A stretch of 64,000 nucleotides of DNA from positions 124,262-188,261 of the forward strand of contig NZ_RJSG01000001.1 in the NCBI RefSeq assembly GCF_003725775.1, read 5' to 3'. Made by a program: the position numbers and the translations under genes. Under the pieces are notes generated by a model, which was given only the letters and a program-made list of their open reading frames with translations, did not search any database and had not been told where the DNA came from. Below, piece after piece: positions 51,325-61,472 of this stretch (position 1 is the stretch's first letter; each line of letters begins with the position of its first letter). Origin of the DNA: Nocardioides marmorisolisilvae. GTDB taxonomy: Bacteria > Actinomycetota > Actinomycetes > Propionibacteriales > Nocardioidaceae.

Positions 51325-51357
51325 ACATACATACAGTCTGTACATATATACATGTCG
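51325..51357. promoter_or_regulatory. TetR operator covering both divergent promoters
   Basis: TACAG-T-CTGTA (51332-51342) is a perfect dyad followed by the AT-rich near-dyad TACATATATACATG. The -10 TATGTA (minus, 51328-51333) and TATACA (plus, 51347-51352) lie in or touching it, so one bound TetR dimer could shut both genes. Confidence 0.7.
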
Positions 51358-51358
51358 T

Positions 51359-52225
51359 ATGGAACTCACCGTCGAACTCCCCGCAGGCCCCATCCACTAC
51401 CGCGTCTACGACGCCCGGGACGGTCAGGGCGAGACCCTCGTCTTCGTCCACGGCTTCGCCGTCGACGGCCGACTCTGGGAGCCGGTGGCACTGCGCCTGG
51501 CCGCCGCCGGCCTGCGCTGCATCGTGCCGACCTGGCCGTTCGGATCGCACACGACCCCGATGAACCCCGGGGCCGACGTCACTCCCCCGGGCGCGGCCCG
51601 GATCATCGCGGACTTCCTCGCCGCCCTGGACCTCGAGGACGTCACCATCGTCGGCAACGACTCCGGCGGCGCGGTCACCCAGCTGCTCGTCACCTCGGAC
51701 CCGAGCCGGATCGGGCGCCTGGTGCTGACGAACTGCGACTCCTTCGACAACTTCCCGCCCGGCGACTTCAAGCGGCTGAGCAGGCTCGCGCACGTGCCGG
51801 GGGCCGGTTGGTTGGTGGCCCAGGCCATGCGCTTCGAGCCGATCCTGCGCGGACCGACCGCGTTCGGAGAGGTCAACGCCCACCGGCAGCCCACCGAGCT
51901 GCTCCGCTCGTTCGTCGCACCGCTCATCCGCGACCGACGGATCCGACGCGACGCGCTGCGGTTCTTCGGCGCCGCAGACAGCAAGGACACGCTCGCGGCG
52001 GCGGCGAAGCTGCCCGACCTGACGATGCCTGCCCTGGTGGTCTGGGGTGAGGACGACACCCTCTTCCCCGTCAGCGACGCGACCCGCCTCCAGACAGCGC
52101 TGAACGGCTGCGAGCTCGTGCTCGTGCCCGACGCGAAGACGTTCTCACCGCTCGACCAGCCCGAGGCGGTCGCCAGCGCGATCGCCGCATTCGTCGCCTC
52201 GCGCCCGGTCGGGAGCAGCCGGTGA
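51359..52225 (+). CDS. Alpha/beta hydrolase, dehalogenase/epoxide-hydrolase-like
   Basis: 288 residues. FVHGFAVDGRLWEPVAL oxyanion strand, nucleophile elbow VGNDSGG with Asp in the nucleophile slot, and VVWGEDDTLFPVSDA for the acid residue. Where the catalytic His is expected, the sequence is DAKTFSPLDQPE with Thr. TATACA ends 6 nt before the ATG. Coupled to DUF4345 downstream (GTGA). Confidence 0.85.
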   Translation: MELTVELPAGPIHYRVYDARDGQGETLVFVHGFAVDGRLWEPVALRLAAAGLRCIVPTWPFGSHTTPMNPGADVTPPGAARIIADFLAALDLEDVTIVGNDSGGAVTQLLVTSDPSRIGRLVLTNCDSFDNFPPGDFKRLSRLAHVPGAGWLVAQAMRFEPILRGPTAFGEVNAHRQPTELLRSFVAPLIRDRRIRRDALRFFGAADSKDTLAAAAKLPDLTMPALVVWGEDDTLFPVSDATRLQTALNGCELVLVPDAKTFSPLDQPEAVASAIAAFVASRPVGSSR

Positions 52226-52581
52226 ACGCGGCAGCGCTGGTCGTGGCGATCGGGTTCGCGGCGATGGGCCTGGCCGCACTGGTCCGGCCGGCGTTCATCT
52301 GGGCCCCGTTCGGCGTCGCCCCGACGACTCCCGAGTCCCGCAGCGAGGTACGCGCGGTCTACGGCGGCTTCGGGCTCGCGATCGCCGCCCTGCTGGTGCT
52401 CACCGACGGCTCCGACACCCTGCGCGACGGCGCCCTGGTCGCGGTGGCCGTCAGCCTCTTCGGGATGGCCGCAGGGCGACTGGTGAGCGCCCTGGTGGAG
52501 CCCCGGACCCTGCTGCGATCACCGGGGTTCTTCCTGGTCCTCGAGGTCGGACTTGCGGCACTGACACTGGCCGCACGGTGA
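52222..52581 (+). CDS. DUF4345-like membrane protein
   Basis: 119 residues with four hydrophobic segments: about 5-22, 48-62, 70-85 and 100-117, and SEVRAVYGGFGLAIAALL in the second, the family signature. GTG start overlaps the hydrolase stop. Function unknown. Confidence 0.75.
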   Translation: MNAAALVVAIGFAAMGLAALVRPAFIWAPFGVAPTTPESRSEVRAVYGGFGLAIAALLVLTDGSDTLRDGALVAVAVSLFGMAAGRLVSALVEPRTLLRSPGFFLVLEVGLAALTLAAR

Positions 52582-52613
52582 CGCATGACGAAGGTCACCC
52601 GGTATTGATTATT

Positions 52614-52639
52614 TGGACACGTGTCCAGACCCGTAGGCT
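52614..52639 (+). promoter_or_regulatory. Palindromic operator and -10 of the MMPL gene
   Basis: TGGACACGTGTCCA (52614-52627) is a perfect 14-bp palindrome of the TetR-operator kind, followed by -10 TAGGCT (52634-52639), which ends 6 nt before the MMPL ATG. Confidence 0.7.
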
Positions 52640-52645
52640 TGCCCC

Positions 52646-54793
52646 ATGTTTGCTGCTCTGGGTCGTTTCGTAACTCGTTTCCGCTGGTTCGTGGTCGCCG
52701 CCTGGCTCATCGCAGCCGTCGTGGTCGCCATCGTCGCTCCCGGGCTGAGCTCGACCCAGGACGAGTCGGCGTTCCTGCCGAAGCACTACGAGTCGATCAA
52801 GGCTGCCCAGATCCAGCAGGACGACTTCCCGCAGCAGTCCCAGCCGGGCGCGATCCTCGTCTTCGACCGCACCGACGGCGGCAAGCTGACCGCGACCGAC
52901 GCGCTCAAGGCGACCAAGGTCGTCGACTCGCTGAACCAGGCGATCAAGGACAAGAAGGTCCTGCACAAGGTGTTCGCCGGCGCCGCGATCCAGCCCCCGT
53001 CGGAGAACAAGCTCGTCCAGATCGGTGTCGCCGGTCTGGCCAAGAACGCGACCGGGTTCGACGACGCGGCCATGAAGGCCGCGAAGGAGCTGCGCAAGGA
53101 GGCCAAGCCGCTCGTCAAGGGAACGGGTCTCCAGCTGCAGATGACCGGTGCCGCTCCGCAGCAGCTCGACGCCCAGGACTCCAGCCAGAAGACGCTCGAG
53201 ATCGTCTTCGGCGCCACCATCTTCCTGATCGTCGGCCTGCTCGCGCTGATCTTCCGCAGCGTGCTGATCTGCCTGCTGCCGCTGCTCACCGTCGGTATCG
53301 CGACCCCGATCTCCAACGGCCTGGTCGCCTGGGCGAACAACCTCTTCGACCTCAAGGCCGACAGCTCCATCACCGTGATCATGGTCGTGGTGATGTACGG
53401 CGTCGGGACCGACTACATCCTGTTCCTGCTCTTCCGCTACCGCGAGCGGCTGCGCCTCGGCGAGGACCCGGGCGAGGCGCTGATCCACGCGATGGAGCGG
53501 GCCGGCGAAGCGATCGCCTCTGCCGGTGGCGCCGTCATCGTCGCCTTCCTGGCGCTGATCCTCAGCTCGCTGAGCATCTTCCGCTCGATCGGGCCGTCGC
53601 TCGCGATCGCCGTCGGCGTCACGCTGCTGGCGGCACTGACGCTGGTCCCGGCGCTGGTCTCGCTGTTCGGCAAGGCGCTGTTCTGGCCGTCGAAGAACTG
53701 GCGCAAGGAACCGGAAGCCGCGCGCTTCGCCGCCATCGGCAACCAGCTGGGCAAGCGCCCCGCCGTGTTCGCGGCCGCGTCCGGCCTCGCCCTCGCGGTG
53801 CTGGCGATCTTCGCGCTCGGGTTCAACCCCGCGTTCGACTTCAACTCCAGCCTGCCCAAGAACGTCGAGTCGACCCAGGCGCTGACCACCCTCGAGAAGG
53901 GCCTGCCGTCGGGTGCCACCGACCCGGCGACGGTGATGCTCACCTCGAAGACCCCGCTCAACCAGGGCGAGCTGGCCACGTTCCAGCAGAAGCTGACCGG
54001 CGCCAAGGGTGCTGCCCAGGTCTCCCCGGCCGTGCTCTCCCCCAGCGGCAAGGCGGCCGCGTTCAGCGTCGTGCTGAAGGACGACCCGGGATCGGACGCG
54101 GCGATCGCCAACGTCAAGGGTCCGATCCGCGCGGCGGCACACGCGGCTGCGCCCGCGGGCACCCAGGCGTACGTCGGCGGAACCACCTCGGTCTTCGTCG
54201 ACATGCAGAAGGCGATGAACCGCGACTACTCGGTGATCTTCCCGGTGGCGGCGGCGATCATCCTGCTGATCCTGGCCCTGCTGCTGCGCAGCCTGGTCGC
54301 GCCGCTGTTCCTGATGGTCTCGGTCGGTCTGGGCTTCGCCGCCACCCTCGGCGCGACCGTCCTGGTGATCCAGCACATCAAGGGCGACTCGGGCCTGATC
54401 TTCCTGCTGCCGATCTACATCTACCTGTTCGTCGTGGCTCTCGGCACCGACTACAACATCCTGATGATCGCGCGACTCCGCGACGAGGCCCGTGCTGGCC
54501 GGACGCCGCACGACGCGGCGGCCGAGGCGGTCAAGCACGCCGGACCGACGATCGCCGCAGCCGGCCTGATCCTGGCCGGTACGTTCGCGACGTTCATGCT
54601 CGGCGGGAACTCGTTCATCGTCTCGCTCGGCTTCGCGCTGTCGTTCGGCATCTTCGTCGCGGCGTTCATCATGTCGATGTTCTTCACCCCGGCACTCACC
54701 GCACTCATCGGCCACGCAGCCTGGTGGCCGGGTCACGGTGACGAGACCGACGAGGAGCACTTCGCCCGGACCGGCGAGCACTACACGCACTGA
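52646..54793 (+). CDS. MMPL/RND-superfamily transporter
   Basis: 715 residues, about 12 membrane spans in the 1+5 / 1+5 layout, with periplasmic loops at about 45-175 and 390-515. VYGVGTDYILFLLFRYRE-type GTDY motif appears in each half (GVGTDYILFLL, ALGTDYNILMI), as in actinobacterial MmpL/YdfJ exporters. Likely exports a lipid or drug by proton force. Controlled by the palindrome upstream; no adjacent cognate regulator gene. Confidence 0.93.
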   Translation: MFAALGRFVTRFRWFVVAAWLIAAVVVAIVAPGLSSTQDESAFLPKHYESIKAAQIQQDDFPQQSQPGAILVFDRTDGGKLTATDALKATKVVDSLNQAIKDKKVLHKVFAGAAIQPPSENKLVQIGVAGLAKNATGFDDAAMKAAKELRKEAKPLVKGTGLQLQMTGAAPQQLDAQDSSQKTLEIVFGATIFLIVGLLALIFRSVLICLLPLLTVGIATPISNGLVAWANNLFDLKADSSITVIMVVVMYGVGTDYILFLLFRYRERLRLGEDPGEALIHAMERAGEAIASAGGAVIVAFLALILSSLSIFRSIGPSLAIAVGVTLLAALTLVPALVSLFGKALFWPSKNWRKEPEAARFAAIGNQLGKRPAVFAAASGLALAVLAIFALGFNPAFDFNSSLPKNVESTQALTTLEKGLPSGATDPATVMLTSKTPLNQGELATFQQKLTGAKGAAQVSPAVLSPSGKAAAFSVVLKDDPGSDAAIANVKGPIRAAAHAAAPAGTQAYVGGTTSVFVDMQKAMNRDYSVIFPVAAAIILLILALLLRSLVAPLFLMVSVGLGFAATLGATVLVIQHIKGDSGLIFLLPIYIYLFVVALGTDYNILMIARLRDEARAGRTPHDAAAEAVKHAGPTIAAAGLILAGTFATFMLGGNSFIVSLGFALSFGIFVAAFIMSMFFTPALTALIGHAAWWPGHGDETDEEHFARTGEHYTH

Positions 54794-54807
54794 CCGCAGC
54801 AGTTTCT

Positions 54808-54829
54808 TAGCTGACCGTTACGTCAGCTA
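54808..54829. terminator. Bidirectional hairpin between MMPL and glmM
   Basis: TAGCTGAC-N6-GTCAGCTA, a perfect 8-bp stem overlapping the glmM stop codon and 14 bp past the MMPL stop. Confidence 0.6.
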
Positions 54830-56173
54830 CAGCGCGAGGCGCTCGCGGACCACGTCGGCGAGCTGGTCGGCGATCCGCTGGGCCTGCTCGGCCGTCGGCG
54901 CCTCGACCATGACCCGCACCAGCGGCTCGGTGCCGGAGGGGCGCAGCAGGATCCGGCCGGACTCCCCCAGCTCTGTCTCGGCCTCGCGGACCGCGGCGGC
55001 CAGGGCCTCGTCGGTGTCGGCTCGGGCCTTGTCGACGCCCGGGACGTTGACCAGCACCTGCGGGAGGCGGGTCATTACCGCGGCGAGGTCGGCGAGCGAC
55101 TTGCCGGTTGCGGCCATCCGGTCGAGGACCTGGAGAGCCGTGAGGATGCCGTCGCCGGTGGTGGCGTGCTCGCTCATGATCACGTGACCGGACTGCTCGC
55201 CGCCCAGGGTGTACCCGTGGGCGTTCATCGCTTCCAGCACGTAGCGGTCGCCGACGGCGGTGAGCTCGATCTTCACGCCGGCGGCCTTCATCGCCTGGAC
55301 CAGGCCGAGGTTGGACATCACCGTCACGACGAGGGTCTCGGCGGCCAGCCGGTCCTGGTCCTTCAGCGCGAGCGCGAGGACCGCGAGGATCTGGTCGCCG
55401 TCGACGACGTTGCCGCCCGCGTCCACGGCCAGGCAGCGGTCGGCGTCGCCGTCGAGGGCGAACCCGACGTCGGCCCCGTGCTCGAGGACGGCGGCCTGGA
55501 GCACCTCGAGGTGCGTCGAGCCGCAGCCCTCGTTGATGTTCAGTCCGTCGGGCTCCGCGCAGATCGCGATGACCTCGGCACCGGCCTCGCGCAGCGCGAG
55601 CGGACCAGCCACCGATGCGGCGCCGTGGGCGCAGTCGAGGACGACCTTGATGCCGTCGAGGCGGTTGCCGATCGTGCCGTCCAGGTGGGCCGCGTACTCG
55701 GCGATCGCGGTGTCGTGGGTGCGCACCCGGCCGACGTCGCCCCCGGTCGGTCGCTCCCACGGCTCCTCGAGCCGGGCCTCGATGGCCTCCTCGATGGCGT
55801 CGTCGAGCTTGAGTCCGCCTCGGGCCAGGAACTTGATGCCGTTGTCGGGCATCGCGTTGTGCGAGGCGGAGAGCATCACGCCGAGGTCGGCGTTCAGCGA
55901 CGCCGTCAGGTAGGCGACACCGGGCGTCGGGATCTCGCCGAGAAGCAGGACGTCGATCCCGGCCGAGGCCAGGCCTGCGACGACGGCCGACTCCAGGAAC
56001 TGCCCGGAGATCCGGGTGTCCCGGCCGACCACCGCGAACGGGCGGTGGCCGGAGAACGTCCCGCGCTCGGCGAGGACGTGCGCTGCGGAAACGGAGAGGT
56101 CCAGGGCCAGCTCAGCGGTGAGTACACCGTTGGCCAGACCCCGGACCCCGTCCGTGCCGAAGAGCTTCGCCAT
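54827..56173 (-). CDS. glmM: Phosphoglucosamine mutase
   Basis: 448 residues. Converts glucosamine-6-P to glucosamine-1-[13 protein letters not shown], phosphoserine loop MLSASHN (Ser104), metal loop [14 protein letters not shown], sugar loop GGEQSGHVI, phosphate loop [12 protein letters not shown]. The usual Pro after SASHN is Ala. Downstream of rpsI; with glmS in the window it covers the first half of UDP-GlcNAc synthesis. Confidence 0.97.
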   Translation of the reverse strand: MAKLFGTDGVRGLANGVLTAELALDLSVSAAHVLAERGTFSGHRPFAVVGRDTRISGQFLESAVVAGLASAGIDVLLLGEIPTPGVAYLTASLNADLGVMLSASHNAMPDNGIKFLARGGLKLDDAIEEAIEARLEEPWERPTGGDVGRVRTHDTAIAEYAAHLDGTIGNRLDGIKVVLDCAHGAASVAGPLALREAGAEVIAICAEPDGLNINEGCGSTHLEVLQAAVLEHGADVGFALDGDADRCLAVDAGGNVVDGDQILAVLALALKDQDRLAAETLVVTVMSNLGLVQAMKAAGVKIELTAVGDRYVLEAMNAHGYTLGGEQSGHVIMSEHATTGDGILTALQVLDRMAATGKSLADLAAVMTRLPQVLVNVPGVDKARADTDEALAAAVREAETELGESGRILLRPSGTEPLVRVMVEAPTAEQAQRIADQLADVVRERLAL

Positions 56174-56190
56174 GAAAGCGAAAGCTCCGA

Positions 56191-56712
56191 TCAGCGCTTG
56201 CTGAACTGCGGCGCCTTGCGGGCCTTCTTGAGACCAGCCTTCTTGCGCTCGATGACGCGGGCGTCGCGGGTGAGCAGGCCGGCCTTCTTGAGCGACGGCC
56301 GGTTCGCCTCGACGTCGACCGCGTTCAGGCAGCGGGCCACGCCCAGGCGCAGCGCGCCGGCCTGGCCGGTGATGCCACCGCCGTGGATGCGGGCGATCAC
56401 GTCGAAGCGGCCCTCCAGCTGGAGGTTCGCGAACGGCTCGTTCACGACCTGCTGGTGCAGCTTGTTCGGGAAGTAGCTCTCCAGGGTGCGGCCGTTGACG
56501 GTCCACTGGCCGGTGCCCGGGACGATCCGGACGCGGGCGACGGCCTCCTTGCGACGGCCGGTGGCCGCGGCGGGGGCGATGGTCGCCGGACGCGACGGGG
56601 TGTCCGCGGTCGGGGCGCTCTCGGAGGAGTAGGCGACGCCGTCCTCGTTGACCTCGTAGGCCTCTTCGCCGTCGAAGTCCAGGTCGGCGTTCTCGTTCAC
56701 GTTCTCAGTCAC
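56191..56712 (-). CDS. rpsI: 30S ribosomal protein S9
   Basis: 173 residues; the S9 fold begins near residue 50 ([18 protein letters not shown]) and ends in [11 protein letters not shown], whose C-terminal Lys-Arg touches P-site tRNA. The first 50 residues are an acidic extension not in E. coli S9. GTG start with GAGGA upstream. 27 bp after rplM. Confidence 0.97.
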   Translation of the reverse strand: MTENVNENADLDFDGEEAYEVNEDGVAYSSESAPTADTPSRPATIAPAAATGRRKEAVARVRIVPGTGQWTVNGRTLESYFPNKLHQQVVNEPFANLQLEGRFDVIARIHGGGITGQAGALRLGVARCLNAVDVEANRPSLKKAGLLTRDARVIERKKAGLKKARKAPQFSKR

Positions 56713-56739
56713 TTCAGAATCCTCGGTGTCGGGAAAGTC

Positions 56740-57183
56740 TTACTGGGAGATCTGGGTGATCTCGAAGGGCTTGGCCTGCTGGGCAGCGTGCGGGTGCTCC
56801 GGACCGGAGTACACCTTCAGCTTCTTCAGCATCTGACGACCGAGGCGGTTCTTGGGGAGCATGCCCCAGACAGCCTTCTCGATCGCCTTGCGCGCGTCCT
56901 TCTCCAGCAGCTCGCCGATCGGCGTGGAGGTCAGACCACCCGGGTAACCGGAGTGGCGGTAGGACATCTTGCTCGTGGACTTGTTGCCCGACAGCGCCAC
57001 CTTGGAGGCGTTCACGATGATCACGAAGTCACCGGTGTCGACGTGGGGCGCGAAGATCGTCTTGTGCTTGCCGCGGAGGAGGTTGGCGGTCTGAACCGCC
57101 AGCCGGCCGAGGACCACGTCGGTGGCGTCGATGACGTGCCACTCGCGGGTGATGTCCGCGGGCTTGGGGCTGTACGTACGCAC
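56740..57183 (-). CDS. rplM: 50S ribosomal protein L13
   Basis: 147 residues. [59 protein letters not shown]. First gene of rplM-rpsI-glmM. Expressed from a canonical promoter at 57338-57367 with a leader of about 150 nt. Confidence 0.97.
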   Translation of the reverse strand: MRTYSPKPADITREWHVIDATDVVLGRLAVQTANLLRGKHKTIFAPHVDTGDFVIIVNASKVALSGNKSTSKMSYRHSGYPGGLTSTPIGELLEKDARKAIEKAVWGMLPKNRLGRQMLKKLKVYSGPEHPHAAQQAKPFEITQISQ

Positions 57184-57337
57184 GTTTGTACCCTTGCTCT
57201 CGTTCGTTGCCGCACAGGAAGTCCCCGTACGGCGGTGGTGCTGCGGCTTCTGACGAACACTGCCCGGTTCAACCTCGTCCGGGTCTGCCCGGGGCCCTCG
57301 TGCGGAGGACCCAGAGCGGCAGGAGTCGCGACCGACA

Positions 57338-57367
57338 AGATTACCGGTTGTCCACAGGTTGGGTCAA
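57338..57367 (-). promoter_or_regulatory. rplM promoter
   Basis: Minus strand TTGACC-N18-TAATCT, a good -35/-10 pair. Transcription would begin near 57331, giving a leader of about 150 nt that may hold autoregulation by L13 (inference). On the plus strand, TAGGTT at 57406-57411 is a candidate -10 for gltA, leaving a 60-nt leader. Nothing else is seen in the 297-bp gap. Confidence 0.7.
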
Positions 57368-57480
57368 AACGAGAGACGGGTTGTCGTGGGCGCCGAGAAG
57401 GGGAATAGGTTGTGCTGGGATCTGCGTCACCCCGGCACCCCCGGAACGGCGCCAGACGAGGCGAGAGCGAAGGAGCCCTT

Positions 57481-58775
<1,295 letters not shown>

Positions 58776-58779
<4 letters not shown>

Positions 58780-59240
58780 CCCGGCTGCTCCAGGCTCTTC
58801 TCGCGGCCAGTGCGCTCAGCGCACTGGCCGCGTGCAATTCCGGGACCACCCCACCGCCGGCACCCACCCCGACGCTGCACCGGATCGTCGGGACGAGTGG
58901 TGACGACCGCCTCGAGGGCACCAGTGGCGCAGACAGGATCGAGGGCCTGAACGGCAGCGACGTGATCCGCGGCCTCGGCGGGGACGACGTCATCGAGGGC
59001 GGCGAGGGTGCCGGCCTCGACCGCCTCTACGGCGGCGCCGGGAACGACACCATCCGACTGGTCGAGGGCGGGGACGCGTACGGCGGGCCGGGCGACGACA
59101 CCATCCGCGGCGTGTACCTGTTCAGCCGCAGCCTCATCGACTGCGGGCCCGGCCACGACCACCTCTACCTGACCGACACCACCAAGCCCTCCGTGACCGT
59201 GCGCAGCTGCGAGACGGTGACGACGACCCCGGTGGAGTAG
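58776..59240 (+). CDS. Lipoprotein with RTX-type calcium-binding repeats
   Basis: 154 residues. Signal peptide ending LAAC (lipobox), then tandem nonapeptide repeats of the GGxGxD kind: GTSGDDRLEG, GTSGADRIEG, LGGDDVIEGG, YGGAGNDTI, YGGPGDDTI. Such repeats bind Ca2+ in a parallel beta roll outside the cell. The C-terminus has two Cys likely joined. GTG start overlaps the gltA stop. Role unknown. Confidence 0.83.
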
Positions 59241-60032
59241 TCAGTCCGGGGTGGTGGAGCTCGCCATCGCCGCCCGCTCCACCTCGAGCAGCGACTCACC
59301 GTGCCGCTCGGCCTCGAAGGCGGCGTGCCCACCGCGCAGGCCGAAGAGCCGCTTGGAGTAGACGAGGTAGACGACGGCGGCGATGTTGACGGCGAAGGCC
59401 ACGACGCGCAGCCAGGTCACCTTCTCGGCGAGCTCGTAGACCTCGAGCGGGATGAAGATCGAGGTGCCGACCACCGCGACGTACTCGCCCCAGCGCTTCA
59501 TCAGCCACAGACCGACGCCCTCGAGCAGCTGGAGCCCGCCGTAGGCGAGCACGCCGATCGACACCAGGGTCAGCGTGCCGTGGCCGGTGTGCAGCGCCTT
59601 GTCGATCAGCCGCACCGGGCCCGTCGACTGGAGATCGACGCCGAGCTTCTCCGCGGCCGGGGTCAGGGTCGGCAGGAACTCGTCGAACACCTTGCGCAGG
59701 GAGTCCCGCGAGCCGTTGAACCGATGGATGCCGTAGGCCAGCGCGACCAGCAGCACGCCGCGGATGAACCGCTCGGCCGCCAGCAACCGCAGGATCAGCG
59801 CGTCCTTGAGCGCCCGACCGCGCAGCACCAGCGGGGCGTCGGCGGCCGGTCCGGTTCCGTGCGGCGCACCCGGGACGTAGGAGCCGCACCGCAGGCAGCG
59901 CCAGGCCTCGCCGGCGACGGTCTCGGCGCGGAGCCGCTCGGCCAGCGCCTCGTCGTCCGGACGGTAGGTGACGTGACCACGGACCCCGCAGGAGCGGACG
60001 CTCCAGTCGAAGTTCTCGAACGGTGACTGCAT
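59241..60032 (-). CDS. DUF2127 membrane protein with N-terminal Cys-rich module
   Basis: 263 residues. The N-terminal 55 residues carry CGVRGHVTYRP and RCLRCGSYVPG, a C/H-C-x-x-C zinc-ribbon-like pattern. From about 75 to 235 there are four membrane spans in the DUF2127 layout (ALAYGIHRFNGSRDS, EGVGLWLMKRWGEYVAVVGT). Function unknown. Convergent with the lipoprotein (stops adjacent). Confidence 0.8.
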   Translation of the reverse strand: MQSPFENFDWSVRSCGVRGHVTYRPDDEALAERLRAETVAGEAWRCLRCGSYVPGAPHGTGPAADAPLVLRGRALKDALILRLLAAERFIRGVLLVALAYGIHRFNGSRDSLRKVFDEFLPTLTPAAEKLGVDLQSTGPVRLIDKALHTGHGTLTLVSIGVLAYGGLQLLEGVGLWLMKRWGEYVAVVGTSIFIPLEVYELAEKVTWLRVVAFAVNIAAVVYLVYSKRLFGLRGGHAAFEAERHGESLLEVERAAMASSTTPD

Positions 60033-60088
60033 CGGGCCAGCCTTCCAGAAGCGGTTCGCGCGTGGGACCCGAAGGATAGTCTCGGGAC

Positions 60089-60328
60089 GTGAGGTTGACC
60101 GACGGCGACGACGAGGACCTCGAGCTGATCCAGCCCGAGGACTTCCTGCCGCGCAACCCGTTCCCGACCGACGCGCAGCGCCTCGGCTTCGACCGCTGGA
60201 GCGGCGGTGGCATCGACTTCGCCGCCAGCCTCAACGGACGCAAGCGGTCGCACCGCTACGTCGCGATCACCCTGCTGGTCGTGTTCGCGACGCCTCTGGT
60301 GCTGACGGTCCTCAACCTGCTGCGCTGA
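60089..60328 (+). CDS. Small single-span membrane protein, 79 aa
   Basis: An acidic N-terminus (LTDGDDEDLELIQPEDFLP), a basic stretch, and one C-terminal membrane segment (about 58-77). TAGTCT ends 6 nt before the GTG, a clear leaderless start. No family recognised. Confidence 0.7.
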   Translation: MRLTDGDDEDLELIQPEDFLPRNPFPTDAQRLGFDRWSGGGIDFAASLNGRKRSHRYVAITLLVVFATPLVLTVLNLLR

Positions 60329-60350
60329 GCGGCGTCGCGACGCCAGGCGT

Positions 60351-61388
60351 TCAGCGGCGCTCGAGCAGTCCGATGTGCTTCTCGAAGTCCTTGCTGATCG
60401 AGAACGAGAAGTCCGGCAGCAAGCCCGTCCAGAGCTCGACGGTCTCCTGGTCCGAGACGCGGTTGAGGTCGTCGACCACGATCGTGCACCGCGCCGCGAA
60501 GTGGTCGCGGAGCAGCGGCACCGCGGGGTAGCGGGCGTGCGATCCCGTCGTCGACGGCGGCCCGTCGACGAGGAGCATGCCGATCTGGTCCAGGCCGTCG
60601 AGCGCTGCCTCGGAGTACCAGTGCGTCTCGTGGTCGGCGAGCGACGTGCGCTCGAGAGGCGCCACCCGGACGTCTGCCCGGTGCGCGACCCCGTGCCGCT
60701 CGAGCACGGCTTGCGTCTTCGCCGCGTAGTCGGCGTTGTGCTCCAGCGCCACGACGCGGGTCGGCAGCCCGTGCTGCTCGATGGCCAGGGACAGGAAGAG
60801 CGTGGACAGCCCGCTGCCGCACTCGACGACCAGCTGCGGCTTGTCCTCCAGCAGCCGGTCGACGCAGAAGAGCAGCAGGTCCGCGGATGCGGCCCAGCCG
60901 CCGGCGGGCGGCGCGGCGGCCTCGAGGCGGACGAGGTCCTTCAGGTTCAGCAGGGCCTGGACCTGGCGCTGTCCGGCGAGCTGCTGGCGCTGGGCCTCCT
61001 TGCGGTCAGCCGCCATCTGCTTGCCGAGGTCGAGGGTGAGGTCGTGGTGGGTCTTCTGGAGCTTCGCGGCCTGCTCAAGGCGGGTCAGACGATCACGGGT
61101 GCCCTTGGCCGACCGGTCGACGCGCTCGGAGAACCGCTGCGACTTGATGGCGTCGCGACGCACCGCGCGCACGACGTACACGAGCCCGGCCAGCGTGACG
61201 GCCTGCATCAGGGCGACGCCCAGGACGACGGTCACCACGACGCCGTCTGCGCCGAGGTCGCTGCGCCCGATAACGACCAGGACCACGATCCCGAGGACGG
61301 CGGCGGCCACCACGAACCCGAGCAACGCCTGCTCGCGCCCACCCAGGCGCGCACGCGCGGCCGGACCCGTCTTTCGTTCCTGCGCCAT
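60351..61388 (-). CDS. Membrane-tethered class I methyltransferase
   Basis: 345 residues. Two N-terminal membrane spans (about 22-41, 50-73), a coiled coil (about 80-140), then a methyltransferase domain: VVECGSGLSTLFLSLAIEQ as SAM loop, VVALEHNADYAAKTQ, LLVDGPPSTTG. The domain is of the Methyltransf_24 kind. SD AAGGAG 6 nt before the ATG. Substrate unknown; likely acts at the inner face of the membrane. Confidence 0.8.
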   Translation of the reverse strand: MAQERKTGPAARARLGGREQALLGFVVAAAVLGIVVLVVIGRSDLGADGVVVTVVLGVALMQAVTLAGLVYVVRAVRRDAIKSQRFSERVDRSAKGTRDRLTRLEQAAKLQKTHHDLTLDLGKQMAADRKEAQRQQLAGQRQVQALLNLKDLVRLEAAAPPAGGWAASADLLLFCVDRLLEDKPQLVVECGSGLSTLFLSLAIEQHGLPTRVVALEHNADYAAKTQAVLERHGVAHRADVRVAPLERTSLADHETHWYSEAALDGLDQIGMLLVDGPPSTTGSHARYPAVPLLRDHFAARCTIVVDDLNRVSDQETVELWTGLLPDFSFSISKDFEKHIGLLERR

Positions 61389-61472
61389 GCGTGCTCCTTC
61401 ACAGCCCGATCTGGGACCGCGTCAGTGTAACGACGCGCCCGGACCGGGTCGGGCCAGGTCGGACGGCGTTGC

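Noticed and set aside
52595-54790. 731-codon open frame on the minus strand
   Set aside because: Antisense to the MMPL transporter; no domain and biased composition.
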